Assembly (NCBI GenBank): GCA_016280855.1
Contig: JAEEHP010000223.1
Span: 1-39,299, forward strand
DNA: 39,299 nt
Reading direction: 5' to 3'
Source: Bacteroidaceae bacterium
GTDB lineage: Bacteria; Bacteroidota; Bacteroidia; Bacteroidales; Bacteroidaceae
The notes under the pieces are model-generated. The model saw only the letters and a list, made by a program, of their open reading frames with translations. It had not been told where the DNA came from and ran no database searches. The position numbers were made by a program, and so were the translations under genes. Shown piece by piece: positions 8,201 through 16,286 of the stretch. Positions within the stretch are counted from its first letter, which is position 1. Every line of letters begins with the position of its first letter.

Positions 8201-9565
8201 GCCGACAACAAGCTGACGATAGCCGACAGCCACCTGACGCTCAAAGACATCAAGGCCTACTCCACTGGCACGAATCCCCTGACGCTCAACGGCAGCGTAA
8301 ACTTCGCCGACCTCAGCCGCATCATGGTGGACCTGCAGATGGCAGCAACCAACTTCGAGCTCATCAACGCCAAGAAGACCTCCAAGGCACTGGCCTACGG
8401 CAAAGCCTTCGTGGACCTCAAAGGCAACCTTAGCGGGACATTAGACAACCTGCGTATGTTAGCGCGCGTTGACGTGCTGGGCAACACCGACCTGACCTAC
8501 GTCCTGGCCGACTCGCCGCTGACCGTCGAGGATCAGCTGGCCGACCTCGTGGAATTCGTGGACTTCACCGACTCCACCTACGTAGCCCCCGAAGTGTCCT
8601 CGAAGCCGCAGAACATCAATCTCACCATGAGCATCGATATCGAGGAAGCGGCACAGCTCCACTGCCTGCTCAGCCCAGATGCGTCGAGCTACATCGACCT
8701 CGAAGGCGGCGGACAACTCATGATGTCCTACTCGCCCGACAAGGACCTGCAGCTCAACGGACGCTACACCGTCAACAGCGGCACCATCAAATACACGATG
8801 ATGGTCATCCCGCTCAAGGAGTTCCTCATCAAGAGCGGCAGCTACGTGGAGTTCCGCGGACCCATCATGAACCCGACACTCAACATCATCGCCACGGAGC
8901 GTATGCGTACTACGGTCACCGAGAACCAGCAACCGCGCAGCGTCAACTTCGACGTGGGACTGCACGTGACGCAGACGCTGGAAGATATGGGCCTGGAGTT
9001 CACGCTCGAAGCACCCGAGGATTTGATGATACAGAGCGACCTTGCCACGATGACCGCCGAACAGCGCGGACGACTCGCTGTGACGATGCTCGCCACTGGC
9101 ATGTACATCAACGATGCCGGCGCCAGCACCAGCGGCGGCGTGACGGGCCAGAACGCCCTCAACGCCTTCCTGCAAGGCCAGATCTCAAACATCACTAGCA
9201 AGGCGCTGAAGAGCATCGATCTCTCGCTCGGCATGGAACAAGGCACCAGCGCATCGGGCAACACCACGACGGACTACAGCTTCCGCTTCGCCAAACGCTT
9301 CTGGGGCAACCGCATCAGCGTCATCGTAGGCGGCAAGGTCAGCACCGGCAACGACGCACAGAACACGGGCGAGTCGCTCATCGACAACGTCAGCATCGAA
9401 TACCGCCTCGACAACAGCGCCACACGCTACGTCAACCTCTTCTACGACAAGAACTACGAATCGATGCTCGACGGCGAAGTCATCGAGATGGGTGCCGGAC
9501 TCGTGCTGCGACGCAAGACGAACAAGCTCGGCGAGCTGTTCCTGTTCAGGAAGAAAAGTGAATAG
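5246..9565 (+). CDS. tamB: TamB, inner-membrane translocation and assembly module subunit
   Basis: The 1439-aa product has one N-terminal membrane anchor (ALWIVAVPLALVALLIVLFYLP) followed by a huge periplasmic region rich in short alternating beta strands, as in AsmA/TamB proteins. The C-terminal ~350 residues fit the TamB (DUF490) domain, with LNGRYTVNSGTIKYTM, FRGPIMNPTLNIIATE and a late segment ending in barrel-like strands (ATRYVNLFYDKNY). TamB-type proteins form periplasm-spanning lipid-transfer or assembly bridges to an outer-membrane Omp85 partner. Here that partner is the next gene, 58 bp downstream. The ATG at 5246 is preferred to upstream TTG/GTG codons because the promoter -7 box overlaps them. 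Base composition is GC-rich like the neighbours. Long antisense ORFs in this gene are shadows. Confidence 0.93.
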   Translation: MRRFLKWALWIVAVPLALVALLIVLFYLPPVQDFAVRKLSAYASEQTGMEISVGRLRITPLLDIAIDDLLVGDGEGDTLVAARQALVDLDLSDILNQRIGLERVTLDDAVVNTKEMIASTVVRGNLSHIELHDDIDLLKRRVRLDEVTAHGVDADVVLRDTTVVDTTESAPLDWTIAITRARIDDAHVRLTMADSTHFDLDSLALAADSIDLNLGTERLSVPRVHLHTPTSDIEAGVAMDFKALESGAGGGLDIDLRTTLSKRDLLRVAAPWLPDGFASAYPDRPLDVALHLCGNIDSLTLKQINASLPGSLNVEARGDISSLLDTINGPRGRVALALTTEDIEWMRPLAGDALKGVKLPPMALDGYATIDGTAYAAQAELREGNGVVTLDGTVDTRGNMTYDARLTASRLALRHFLPNLPAGPLTAKATLRGNGTDLMDHTTRLDARVQVQALRYDRFDLQGTALTAQVARGRGKAHLSADNPLLAMEADVEAALNRITDLTFAADLSRADLHALGLVDHPLKTSMRLHLNGSTDLKSNHRLEGTIDDIALMPYDTIFHPEDVTFSALLRKDSTYAHVTSGDLDLRLRGHVGYDKLLTQLGRFTDELDRQFTERRIDQQMLTRKLPQVDLRVSSGQHNPLHDIAASMGYDFEGLRIGLALDPVKGINGGGRIYALNTGAILLDTIGLHAYQDSTNVRLDARVHNNKRNPQFTFEARLNAYLNAEGLAGANLLYYDDRGKKGVDLGLTAAMTEEGYQLHLDPLSPIVAYRTFHLNEDNFIMLGKGNRVEANVDLLADDGTGLHLYSTPNNEALQDLTVSINHLNLGELATVIPYVPRLGGFLHGDAHLIQTPEHMSVAADMNVDDLRYEGAQLGQIGVQAVYLPNADGSHFIDGNLLHTGMPVAAFTGSYTPKGEQGVLDVDATLDRLPFALLNGFLPDDLMRLDGVALGNVHVGGSTSKPLVNGEVNTVGLCCISDPYSLNLRFADNKLTIADSHLTLKDIKAYSTGTNPLTLNGSVNFADLSRIMVDLQMAATNFELINAKKTSKALAYGKAFVDLKGNLSGTLDNLRMLARVDVLGNTDLTYVLADSPLTVEDQLADLVEFVDFTDSTYVAPEVSSKPQNINLTMSIDIEEAAQLHCLLSPDASSYIDLEGGGQLMMSYSPDKDLQLNGRYTVNSGTIKYTMMVIPLKEFLIKSGSYVEFRGPIMNPTLNIIATERMRTTVTENQQPRSVNFDVGLHVTQTLEDMGLEFTLEAPEDLMIQSDLATMTAEQRGRLAVTMLATGMYINDAGASTSGGVTGQNALNAFLQGQISNITSKALKSIDLSLGMEQGTSASGNTTTDYSFRFAKRFWGNRISVIVGGKVSTGNDAQNTGESLIDNVSIEYRLDNSATRYVNLFYDKNYESMLDGEVIEMGAGLVLRRKTNKLGELFLFRKKSE

Positions 9566-9623
9566 AAGACCCACCCCCCTGCCATTTCATGTGAGGGAAG
9601 GGAGCAAAGTTACATGACAAGGA

Positions 9624-12164
9624 ATGTCAATATATAAAGATCATATCAAGAGGTTAATAGGAGCAGCCGCGGGTCTTCTCCTCATCCTTTTCACGTTCTC
9701 CTCCTGCGCCTCGCTCCAACTGCCCGAGGACGAGATGCTCTATACCGGCATCTCGGAGATCGCCTACGGGCACAAGGCACGCGACCCCAAGGACAAGAAG
9801 TCGGCACGCAACGATTCCACGGGCGTCATCACCGCCGTGGCCAAAGCCGTCATGACCGTCGAGGACCTGCTCGCCGGCAACCTTGACACGCGCACACGAC
9901 TGCAACGGCTGAGCGAGATGGACAGCCTACTCACCGACACGCAGCGCGACTCCATACGCCGCCAGATCGAGATCATCGACACCACGACGGCCGCCATGCG
10001 CGAAGAGGTCAGCGCCGCCCTGGCCTACGCCCCCAACGGCAGCGTCTTCGGCAGCTCCACCACACGCTGGCCCTTCTCCCTCGGACTCTTGTTCTACAAC
10101 AATTTCGTCGATGCCGAGAGCCGTGTCGGCAAATGGCTCTTCAACAGCTTCGCCTCACAGCCGCGCACCGTCAGCATGGCCAACCCTCGTCTGCGCACAC
10201 AGATTGCCCGTCAGACCCTGCGCAACTACGGCTTCTTCCACGGTTCCGTCGATTACGATGTCTATCCTTACGGCAAGGACGAGCGCAAGGCCAAGATTGC
10301 CTACTCCGTCTATCCCGGACCGCTCTTCCACTTCGGCACCATCGAGTACCAGCGTTTCGGCGCCGTCACCGACAGCCTCATCCATGCCACCGCCGACAAG
10401 AGCCTGCTGCGCGAAGGTGCGCCCTTCAGCGTCCTCAACCTCGACGGCGAGCGCACACGCCTCAGCGAGCTCTTCCGCAACAACGGCTTCTACTACTACC
10501 GGCCCGACTACATCACCTACCGCGCCGACACGCTGCAGACGCCGCTGACCGCCCACCTGCAGGTACGACCGCGAGCCGACATGCCGCCACAGGCCGCCAA
10601 CCGTTTCTATATGGGGCACACGACAATTACCGTGCTGCCACAGGGCGCACGCGCCGTAACCGACAGCACCACACGCGACGACATCACCATGCGATGGGGC
10701 GGCGACACGAAAGTGCCCATACGCATGAGCGCCATACGCCACTATCTCTTTTATGAACGCGGATCACTCTATCGCCAGCGCCTCCACGAGCTCATTCAGG
10801 ACAAGCTGTCGGGCATGGGCGTGTTCTCTAACATACAGATGAACTACACGCCGCGCGACACCTCGGCCACCTGCGACACGCTCGACGTGAACATCTTCGC
10901 CATCTTAGACAAGCCTTGGGACAGCGAATTCGAGGCTAAGGTCACCAACAAGAGCAACGGACTGCTCGGCCCTGGAGTGGGATGGGGCATGACCCGTCGC
11001 AACGCCTTCCGCGAGGCCGAGACCGTGAACTTCAAGATCTACGGCAGCTACGAATGGCAGACGGGATCGTCCGTCACCGACGGCAACACCGGCCGTAGCC
11101 TGCTCAACTCCTTCGAGCTCGGTGCCTCCACCACCTTCACCTACCCCCGCATCACCTTCTTCAAGCTCGCCCGCGGCCTCAACCGCCGTGCCGAGGGCAC
11201 GACCAGCTACCAGCTCAACGTCGATTGGATGAACCGCGCCAGCTATTTCCAGATGCTCAACTTCGGGGCCCGCCTCACCTACACCTACCGCCGCCAACGC
11301 CGTATCCGCCATGAGTTCACGCCGCTGCGCTTCGACTACACGATGCTGACGCGTAAGTCGGCGCGCTTCGATTCCATCCTCTACGTCAACCAGTCGCTCT
11401 ACGTCTCGATGCGCAACCAGCTCGTGCCCTCGATGAGCTACACGTTCACCTACAACCGCCGTTGGCGCAACTCCAAGCAGCATCGAACGTTCATCGTCGG
11501 CATCAAGCAGGCCGGTAATATCACCAATGCCATCTACGCCCTCGCCGGACGCAACGTCAACGAGCAGAACAAGCACCTGCTCGGCGTGCCTTATGCCCAG
11601 TTCGTGAAGCTCACGGGTGAGTGGCGCGAGACATTCCCCCTGACGCCCCGTACGTCCATTGCCGCACGCGCCTTCATCGGCGCCGTGTGGAGCTACGGCA
11701 ACAGCACCATGGCGCCCTATGCCGACCTCTTCAACGTCGGCGGAGCCAACAGCATTCGTGCCTTCGCCGTGCGCTCGATAGGTCCCGGCCGCTACCATCC
11801 GGCCAACTCCAGCTGGAGCTATGTCGATCAGGTCGGCGACTTTAAGTTCGAGGTCAACGCCGAGTACCGCTTCCCCATCGTGGGCAGCCTCGAAGGCGCC
11901 GTCTTCCTCGATGCCGGCAACGTATGGCTCATGCGTGACGACGAATCGCGTCCAGGCGGCAAGATCGAAGCCCGTCATTTCTTCAAGGACATCGCCCTCG
12001 GCACTGGCGGCGGCCTACGCTACGATCTTGACTTCCTCGTCCTGCGCTTCGACATCGGCGTCGGCATCCATGCCCCCTACGACACCGGCCGCTCCTCCTA
12101 CTACAATATGCGCCGCTTCTGGGACTCCCTCGGCTTCCACATCGCCGTCGGCTACCCGTTCTAA
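9624..12164 (+). CDS. tamL: TamL, lipoprotein-type TamA/BamA family outer-membrane protein
   Basis: The 846-aa product starts with a lipoprotein signal (GAAAGLLLILFTFSSCASL, probable lipidated Cys28), then POTRA-like segments (for example GPLFHFGTIEY, RYHLFYERGSLYRQRLHELI region), and a C-terminal 16-strand Omp85 barrel of about 400 residues. The barrel is supported by motifs such as FNVGGANSIRAFAVRSIGPG (the Omp85 loop-6 (V/I)RG(Y/F)-like region, here with IRAF), YRFPIVGSLEGAVFLDAGNVW and the terminal aromatic residue of IAVGYPF. Bacteroidetes carry lipidated TamA variants called TamL next to tamB, exactly as here. The gene follows tamB by 58 bp with no promoter between. The substrate is unknown; other BamA-like roles are possible, but gene order favours TamL. 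Confidence 0.9.
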   Translation: MSIYKDHIKRLIGAAAGLLLILFTFSSCASLQLPEDEMLYTGISEIAYGHKARDPKDKKSARNDSTGVITAVAKAVMTVEDLLAGNLDTRTRLQRLSEMDSLLTDTQRDSIRRQIEIIDTTTAAMREEVSAALAYAPNGSVFGSSTTRWPFSLGLLFYNNFVDAESRVGKWLFNSFASQPRTVSMANPRLRTQIARQTLRNYGFFHGSVDYDVYPYGKDERKAKIAYSVYPGPLFHFGTIEYQRFGAVTDSLIHATADKSLLREGAPFSVLNLDGERTRLSELFRNNGFYYYRPDYITYRADTLQTPLTAHLQVRPRADMPPQAANRFYMGHTTITVLPQGARAVTDSTTRDDITMRWGGDTKVPIRMSAIRHYLFYERGSLYRQRLHELIQDKLSGMGVFSNIQMNYTPRDTSATCDTLDVNIFAILDKPWDSEFEAKVTNKSNGLLGPGVGWGMTRRNAFREAETVNFKIYGSYEWQTGSSVTDGNTGRSLLNSFELGASTTFTYPRITFFKLARGLNRRAEGTTSYQLNVDWMNRASYFQMLNFGARLTYTYRRQRRIRHEFTPLRFDYTMLTRKSARFDSILYVNQSLYVSMRNQLVPSMSYTFTYNRRWRNSKQHRTFIVGIKQAGNITNAIYALAGRNVNEQNKHLLGVPYAQFVKLTGEWRETFPLTPRTSIAARAFIGAVWSYGNSTMAPYADLFNVGGANSIRAFAVRSIGPGRYHPANSSWSYVDQVGDFKFEVNAEYRFPIVGSLEGAVFLDAGNVWLMRDDESRPGGKIEARHFFKDIALGTGGGLRYDLDFLVLRFDIGVGIHAPYDTGRSSYYNMRRFWDSLGFHIAVGYPF

Positions 12165-12220
12165 CCGACAAAAAAATGTCGGGCCTCTCATGCAGAGCCC
12201 AACTGTTGACGTAGGGGTCG

Positions 12221-12410
12221 TTATCTCCTGTATCTCTTGTCAAACAGATCAGCATGTGTTCCTGTGTTGAGCATCACGAGTATCAGCTCCTGATCGTGCT
12301 GCTCCCAGATCAGCAGCCAGTGGCTGGATGTGACACTCCCACTGCCCTCGACGATTACCATGCAATTGGTATGGCAGATACTCAGCTGGCAATTTACCCT
12401 CCGAAAGTCG
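12221..12410 (-). pseudogene. Broken YafQ/RelE-type toxin gene remnant
   Basis: On the minus strand, one frame reads LSEGKLPAEYLPYQLHGN then GQWECHIQ, and a second frame continues HWLLIWEQHDQELILVMLNTGTHADLF to a stop at 12221. Joined, these match the C-terminal half of YafQ-family mRNA-interferase toxins: the ECHI, WLLIY and TGTHSDLF positions of the fold are all present. One frameshift lies at about 12322-12326. The N-terminal half is missing; beyond 12410 the sequence belongs to the sigma-factor remnant on the other strand. No antitoxin gene is next to it. The gene is clearly non-functional. Confidence 0.75.
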
Positions 12411-12524
12411 ATGATGACCAAAGCAAAGTTCGAAGAAATATACCGCCGTCATTATCCTGCTAAGTACCGTCTGTCCAGGACTATACTCTATGATGCCGAC
12501 GACTGCAAGGACGCGGTGAGCTAA
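12411..12524 (+). pseudogene. ECF sigma-factor N-terminal remnant, 37 codons
   Basis: The frame reads MMTKAKFEEIYRRHYPAKYR, then LSRTILYDADDCKDAVS and a stop. This matches the start of region 2 of ECF sigma-70 factors (F..IY..YY...Y..A..I..D..DA.DAV), but the gene ends where the conserved helix should continue. Only about a fifth of a normal ECF factor is left. It could in principle be translated, but not as a sigma factor. It abuts the toxin remnant back to back. Confidence 0.65.
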
Positions 12525-12540
12525 ATCCCTCAAAACCTCC

Positions 12541-12573
12541 AATGTCAGACAAATGTCAGTCAAATGTCAGACA
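12541..12573 (+). repeat. Three 11-bp repeats upstream of the receptor promoter
   Basis: AATGTCAGAC-type units recur with 11-bp spacing (three copies, with alternating AC and TC endings). They end about 6 bp before the -33 element, so they could bind a regulator; the near-helical spacing fits that, but no evidence proves it. Confidence 0.6.
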
Positions 12574-12578
12574 AATAA

Positions 12579-12611
12579 TTTGGCGGATGGCAGCGTTTTG
12601 CTGTACCTTTG
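12579..12611 (+). promoter_or_regulatory. Promoter of the outer-membrane receptor gene
   Basis: TTTG (12579-12582), a 21-bp spacer and TACCTTTG (12604-12611), with the ATG at 12632 only about 20 nt after the -7 box. Confidence 0.75.
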
Positions 12612-12631
12612 CGGCAAAAAACGAAAGAATC

Positions 12632-14713
12632 ATGAAAAGGAAATGTTTTTTGACGACAATGGTACTCGTGGCCTGTGTTGCGACAGCTACGGCACAGGAC
12701 GAGAAAAGTACAACGATGCAGGAAGTCACCGTGAAAGCTGCAAGGACGGTGCAGAAAGTAGATGGACAATGGATATTCCCCTCACGCGAGCAATTGGAAA
12801 GTTCGTCCAACGGCTATTCGCTGCTCGCCAAACTCGCGCTGCCGCATATTCGCGTGGACGAAGCCTTGAGCAGCATCACAGCACTCAGCAGCATCGGAGG
12901 TGTGCAGGTGCGCATCAACGACGTAGTGGCCTCGAAGGAGGACCTGTTGGGGCTGGACATGGCCGGCGTGCAGCGCGTGGAGTTCATCGACAACCCCAGC
13001 CTGCGCTATGGCGAAGGCGTCGCCTACGTGATCAATATTAAGGTGAAGAAGGCGGTGAGCGGATACGTCCTCGGCGCTGATCTGACGAACACGCTGACGA
13101 CCGCGAACGGCAACGAGACGCTTTACGGCAAGGTGAACCGCGGGCGCAGCGAGCTGGCTTTCACCTACGGCCTCGACTACCATCGCTTCCGTGGTGAGGA
13201 GTACGACGAGCAGGCGACGTATCACTTGGAAAGTGTGTCCGGCGGTTTTCCCGCCGGATCCCCCTCCTCCCCCTCAAATACCATCACCCTCCACCGCCAA
13301 CTCCTCAGCAAGCAGGACCGCGGCCTCGATCACAACGCGCAGCTCACCTACAGCCTCAGCGACAGCAACTACGTCTTCCAGGCGAAGCTCGCCGGCAACC
13401 AAGCCCTGCGCCCCAGCGAGAGCACAACCACAATGGCGCTGGACGACGTGCCTTATCACAACAACTCATCATCTCGCGACTACTCGCCCTCGCTGGACCT
13501 CTACTATCATCAGGACTTCCGTCGCCACCAGTCGCTGACCGCCAACGTCGTGGGCACGTTCATCAAGACAACGGGCGACATCGAGCGAGACGGGGCCGAA
13601 GCCTACGTCTACGATACCGACGGCCGCACGCGCTCACTCTGGAGCGAAGCCCTCTATGAGAACCGCCTCAAGCCCTTCACACTCACCACGGGTGCGCAGT
13701 TCGGGCAGCGCTACAGCCATAATGTCTACAGCGGCGACGTCGAAGCCACCAATTCGATGCACACGTCGGACGCCTACCTCTTCGCGCAGCTGCAAGGACG
13801 CTGGCAGCGCCTCACCTACATGGGAGGCCTGGGCACCAGCCTGCGCCGCTACCGTCAGGGCGAGCGCCGCCAGCACTTCTGGCTCTTCCGTCCTAAGTTC
13901 ATGCTCTCCTATGCCATTACCGACCACCTGCGGGCACGCTATGCCTTCGAGATCTCGCAGCACGTCTCGCAGATAGCCCTCGTCAGCGACGTCAGCATCC
14001 GGCTGAACCAGATGGAAACGCTGGTGGGCAATCCCGATATCCATCCCAACCGCGTCACCAGTCATGACCTGCACCTGACCTACACCCGCCCGGGCTTCAC
14101 CAGCGACCTGCAGGGCTACTACCGCCTCAACGCTCATTGCAACATGGAGCAGTACATCCGTCGGGACGGCCATTTCTACCAGACGCAGACCAATGCCGAC
14201 AACGCCTGCAATTTCTTCTATATCCAAAGCTACAACCAATGGGACATCATCCCTGAGCGCCTCAGCCTGTCTGCCTACGGCGGCATCTACCGTTTCTTCA
14301 ACTACGGCGAGGACTACGCCCACACCTATACCGCCTACAACGGCGGCTACTCCCTGCAAGCCTACCTCGGCCGCTGGACGCTTGGCGCCTACGCCGACCA
14401 CGGCTGGAACTTCATGGAGGGCGAGCATCGCGGGCATCAGGGAGCGACCTGGTACCTCAGCACCTCCTACCGCACACCCTTCGGTCTTCAGATTTCCCTC
14501 TTTGCGCAGAATCCCTTCTGCCGCAATCCGCGGACGAACAAGACCGAGCTCATCAGTCGCTATATTCAAAAAACCGTAGTTCAGCACAACCGCGACTTCG
14601 GCAATATGATCACCCTCCGCCTCACCTACCGCTTCGACCACGGCCGCCGCTACCGCGACATCCAGAGAACCATGGAGCACAAGGACACAGAGACGGGAAT
14701 ACTCTCAAAATGA
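12632..14713 (+). CDS. Outer-membrane beta-barrel (TonB-dependent receptor-like) protein
   Basis: The 693-aa product has a signal peptide (MKRKCFLTTMVLVACVATATAQ). Next come an EVTVKA strand and a plug-like domain to about residue 140 (VQVRINDVVASKEDLLGL, VQRVEFIDNPSLRYGEG). A 22-strand-type barrel of the OMP_b-brl family follows. The last strand, MITLRLTYRF, looks like a barrel-closing beta-signal; 25 further residues follow (DHGRRYRDIQ and on), which is unusual. No TonB box is evident, so transport or surface-assembly roles are both possible. The ATG at 12632 follows the promoter directly; the longer frame from 12542 overlaps that promoter and is rejected. Two oddities are an in-frame GC hairpin at 13238-13258, and a second copy of the C-terminal 25 codons at 16189-16266. 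Confidence 0.85.
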   Translation: MKRKCFLTTMVLVACVATATAQDEKSTTMQEVTVKAARTVQKVDGQWIFPSREQLESSSNGYSLLAKLALPHIRVDEALSSITALSSIGGVQVRINDVVASKEDLLGLDMAGVQRVEFIDNPSLRYGEGVAYVINIKVKKAVSGYVLGADLTNTLTTANGNETLYGKVNRGRSELAFTYGLDYHRFRGEEYDEQATYHLESVSGGFPAGSPSSPSNTITLHRQLLSKQDRGLDHNAQLTYSLSDSNYVFQAKLAGNQALRPSESTTTMALDDVPYHNNSSSRDYSPSLDLYYHQDFRRHQSLTANVVGTFIKTTGDIERDGAEAYVYDTDGRTRSLWSEALYENRLKPFTLTTGAQFGQRYSHNVYSGDVEATNSMHTSDAYLFAQLQGRWQRLTYMGGLGTSLRRYRQGERRQHFWLFRPKFMLSYAITDHLRARYAFEISQHVSQIALVSDVSIRLNQMETLVGNPDIHPNRVTSHDLHLTYTRPGFTSDLQGYYRLNAHCNMEQYIRRDGHFYQTQTNADNACNFFYIQSYNQWDIIPERLSLSAYGGIYRFFNYGEDYAHTYTAYNGGYSLQAYLGRWTLGAYADHGWNFMEGEHRGHQGATWYLSTSYRTPFGLQISLFAQNPFCRNPRTNKTELISRYIQKTVVQHNRDFGNMITLRLTYRFDHGRRYRDIQRTMEHKDTETGILSK
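13238..13280 (+). repeat. In-frame GC hairpin and C-rich tract inside the receptor gene
   Basis: TCCGGCGG (13238-13245) and CCGCCGGA (13251-13258) form a perfect 8-bp stem around TTTTC, followed by CCCCCTCCTCCCCCTC-type sequence. It encodes a Ser/Gly/Pro-rich patch (GGFPAGSPSSPS) of about 14 residues in a barrel loop near residues 203-217. It resembles the G/C-rich inserts in alaS and the tolC-like gene. Confidence 0.65.
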
Positions 14714-14787
14714 CACGTAACTATTCATCGCTTTTACAATAGTCTCACTTATGCGCCGTTGAATGCAATTCCGTGCACTTTATCTAT

Positions 14788-15978
14788 TTAAACCTTGAAG
14801 AGTTCTTTGACATCCAATGCAAGGAATTCATCAACAGGCATACCTCCTGAACCCACTATCAAAGAGAGCTGAGGATGGAACTGCTCACGGAATAACCCCA
14901 TACCTTTATTAGAGGTGCGCCGTCCGCTCTTCACTTCAATGGCACATAACTTATGTCCCTTCTGGATCACATAATCCACTTCATCATTTCGCTCTCGCCA
15001 GTAATATACCTGATAGCCCAAATGATCTGCATGGTTGAGCAGGTGCGTGCCAATGGCAGATTCCACTTGTCGCCCCCAACTTTTAGTATCCAAGCGCTCT
15101 TCTTTGAAGCCATTGGCATTGCGGTAGTTGAGCAGGGCGTTGTTGTAGACTTGGAACTTGGGCGCGCTGTTGTACTTACGTGCGACATCGCCTGCGAATT
15201 TCTGAAGTCCCGTGAGAAGATTACACTCATCCAGCAGATGCAGGTAACCTGCCAGAGTGGTTACATTGCCCTTTTCCTGCAATTCGCCCAACATTTTGGT
15301 CAGCGACAGTTCGCGCCCGGAGTACTGACAACCGAGTTCAAAGAGCCGGCGAAGCAAAGAAGGTTTGTTTATGGTTGTTGTGAGTAGAACGTCTTTCGTG
15401 ATTGCACTTTCCACGAGCGCATCCCGCACATACACCTGCCAACGTTCTTCGTCGTGGATGAGGTCTGCTGTTCCCGGGTAGCCTCCATAGAAGATATATT
15501 CGTCAAGAGTGAGCCCGAACGCATCTCGCATCTCAGCGTATGACCAATGACCGAGACGTATCATTTCAAAGCGACCGGCAAGCGACTCTGTCAGTCCCTT
15601 CTTCAACAACAATCGCGACGATCCCAACAGCACCACTTTCAGGTTCCTGCCTTCTCGCGTGTCTCTGTCCCATTCCTTCTTGACGGTCTCACTCCAGTTG
15701 TCAATCTTCTGAATCTCATCAATAACCAGCAAGTGCTCATTCTGTCCGTTGATAATCATCTTTGATCGGGCAGCTTCCCACACGTCACTAATCCAAGCAT
15801 TATTGGCGTTTGGTGTGTCTTCCGAGGAGTGACTGCTATACGGCAAGTCAATGGCTTGCAGTACCTGGCCGATAAGTGTAGATTTACCGACCTGACGCGG
15901 CCCAGCCAGCACCTGAATGAATCTTCTGCGTTCTTGCAGACGACTCATAACCTCTTGATATTGTTTTCTCTGATACAT
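14788..15978 (-). CDS. AAA_14 / DUF4143 ATPase
   Basis: The 396-aa product has an N-terminal AAA domain with Walker A GPRQVGKST (about residue 27) and Walker B LLVIDEIQK (about residue 103), plus a sensor-like VVLLGSSRLLL. The C-terminal DUF4143 domain includes ESAIGTHLLN and ends in a PDDEXK-like core (ERNDEVDYVIQ, then CAIEVKSGR). These ATPases are common and patchily spread in Bacteroidetes and archaea; their role is not established, though ties to mobile DNA or stress have been suggested. The ATG at 15978 is chosen because the promoter at 16029-16058 lies inside the longer frame from 16041. The gene is AT-richer than its neighbours and lies between two copies of the receptor's C-terminal coding sequence, so it is probably acquired. 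Confidence 0.88.
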   Translation of the reverse strand: MYQRKQYQEVMSRLQERRRFIQVLAGPRQVGKSTLIGQVLQAIDLPYSSHSSEDTPNANNAWISDVWEAARSKMIINGQNEHLLVIDEIQKIDNWSETVKKEWDRDTREGRNLKVVLLGSSRLLLKKGLTESLAGRFEMIRLGHWSYAEMRDAFGLTLDEYIFYGGYPGTADLIHDEERWQVYVRDALVESAITKDVLLTTTINKPSLLRRLFELGCQYSGRELSLTKMLGELQEKGNVTTLAGYLHLLDECNLLTGLQKFAGDVARKYNSAPKFQVYNNALLNYRNANGFKEERLDTKSWGRQVESAIGTHLLNHADHLGYQVYYWRERNDEVDYVIQKGHKLCAIEVKSGRRTSNKGMGLFREQFHPQLSLIVGSGGMPVDEFLALDVKELFKV

Positions 15979-16028
15979 AGTTTTACAAAATGTTCGATGC
16001 GCTGAACAAAAATGTTCATTCGCGAGGG

Positions 16029-16058
16029 CAAAGGTAAACATAAAATCTGAGAAACAAA
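16029..16058 (-). promoter_or_regulatory. Promoter of the DUF4143 ATPase gene
   Basis: Minus-strand TTTG (16058-16055), an 18-bp spacer and TACCTTTG (16036-16029). It leaves a leader of about 45 nt before the ATG at 15978. Confidence 0.55.
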
Positions 16059-16188
16059 CTCTTTTGAGCAGAATATTTCACATAAAGGAGTTCTTTTGAT
16101 GCTCTTTCGTCAGTAATCATCAACTTTACACATCGTTTCGAAGCCGTTTCGCCAAATATACGTTCAGCGAGATTGTCTGCTCATTCTG

Positions 16189-16266
16189 GACCACGGCCGC
16201 CGCTACCGCGACATCCAACGAACGATGGAGCACAAGGACACAGAGACGGGAATACTATCGAAATAA
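16189..16266 (+). pseudogene. Orphan copy of the receptor's C-terminal 25 codons
   Basis: This stretch encodes exactly the same 25 residues plus stop as 14636-14713 (DHGRRYRDIQRTMEHKDTET and GILSK). At DNA level five codons differ, all synonymously (CAG/CAA, AGA/CGA, ACC/ACG, CTC/CTA, TCA/TCG), and the stop is TAA instead of TGA. Upstream of 16189 the homology ends abruptly and there is no start codon or barrel sequence. It is a gene-end fragment left by insertion or deletion, flanking the ATPase gene as a direct repeat. Confidence 0.88.
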
Positions 16267-16286
16267 TGAAACGCGACACGAAAAGG

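Noticed and set aside
14714..16188. Insertion sequence carrying the DUF4143 ATPase
   Set aside because: No transposase, no terminal inverted repeats and no short target duplication were found; only the 75-bp duplicated gene end flanks it.
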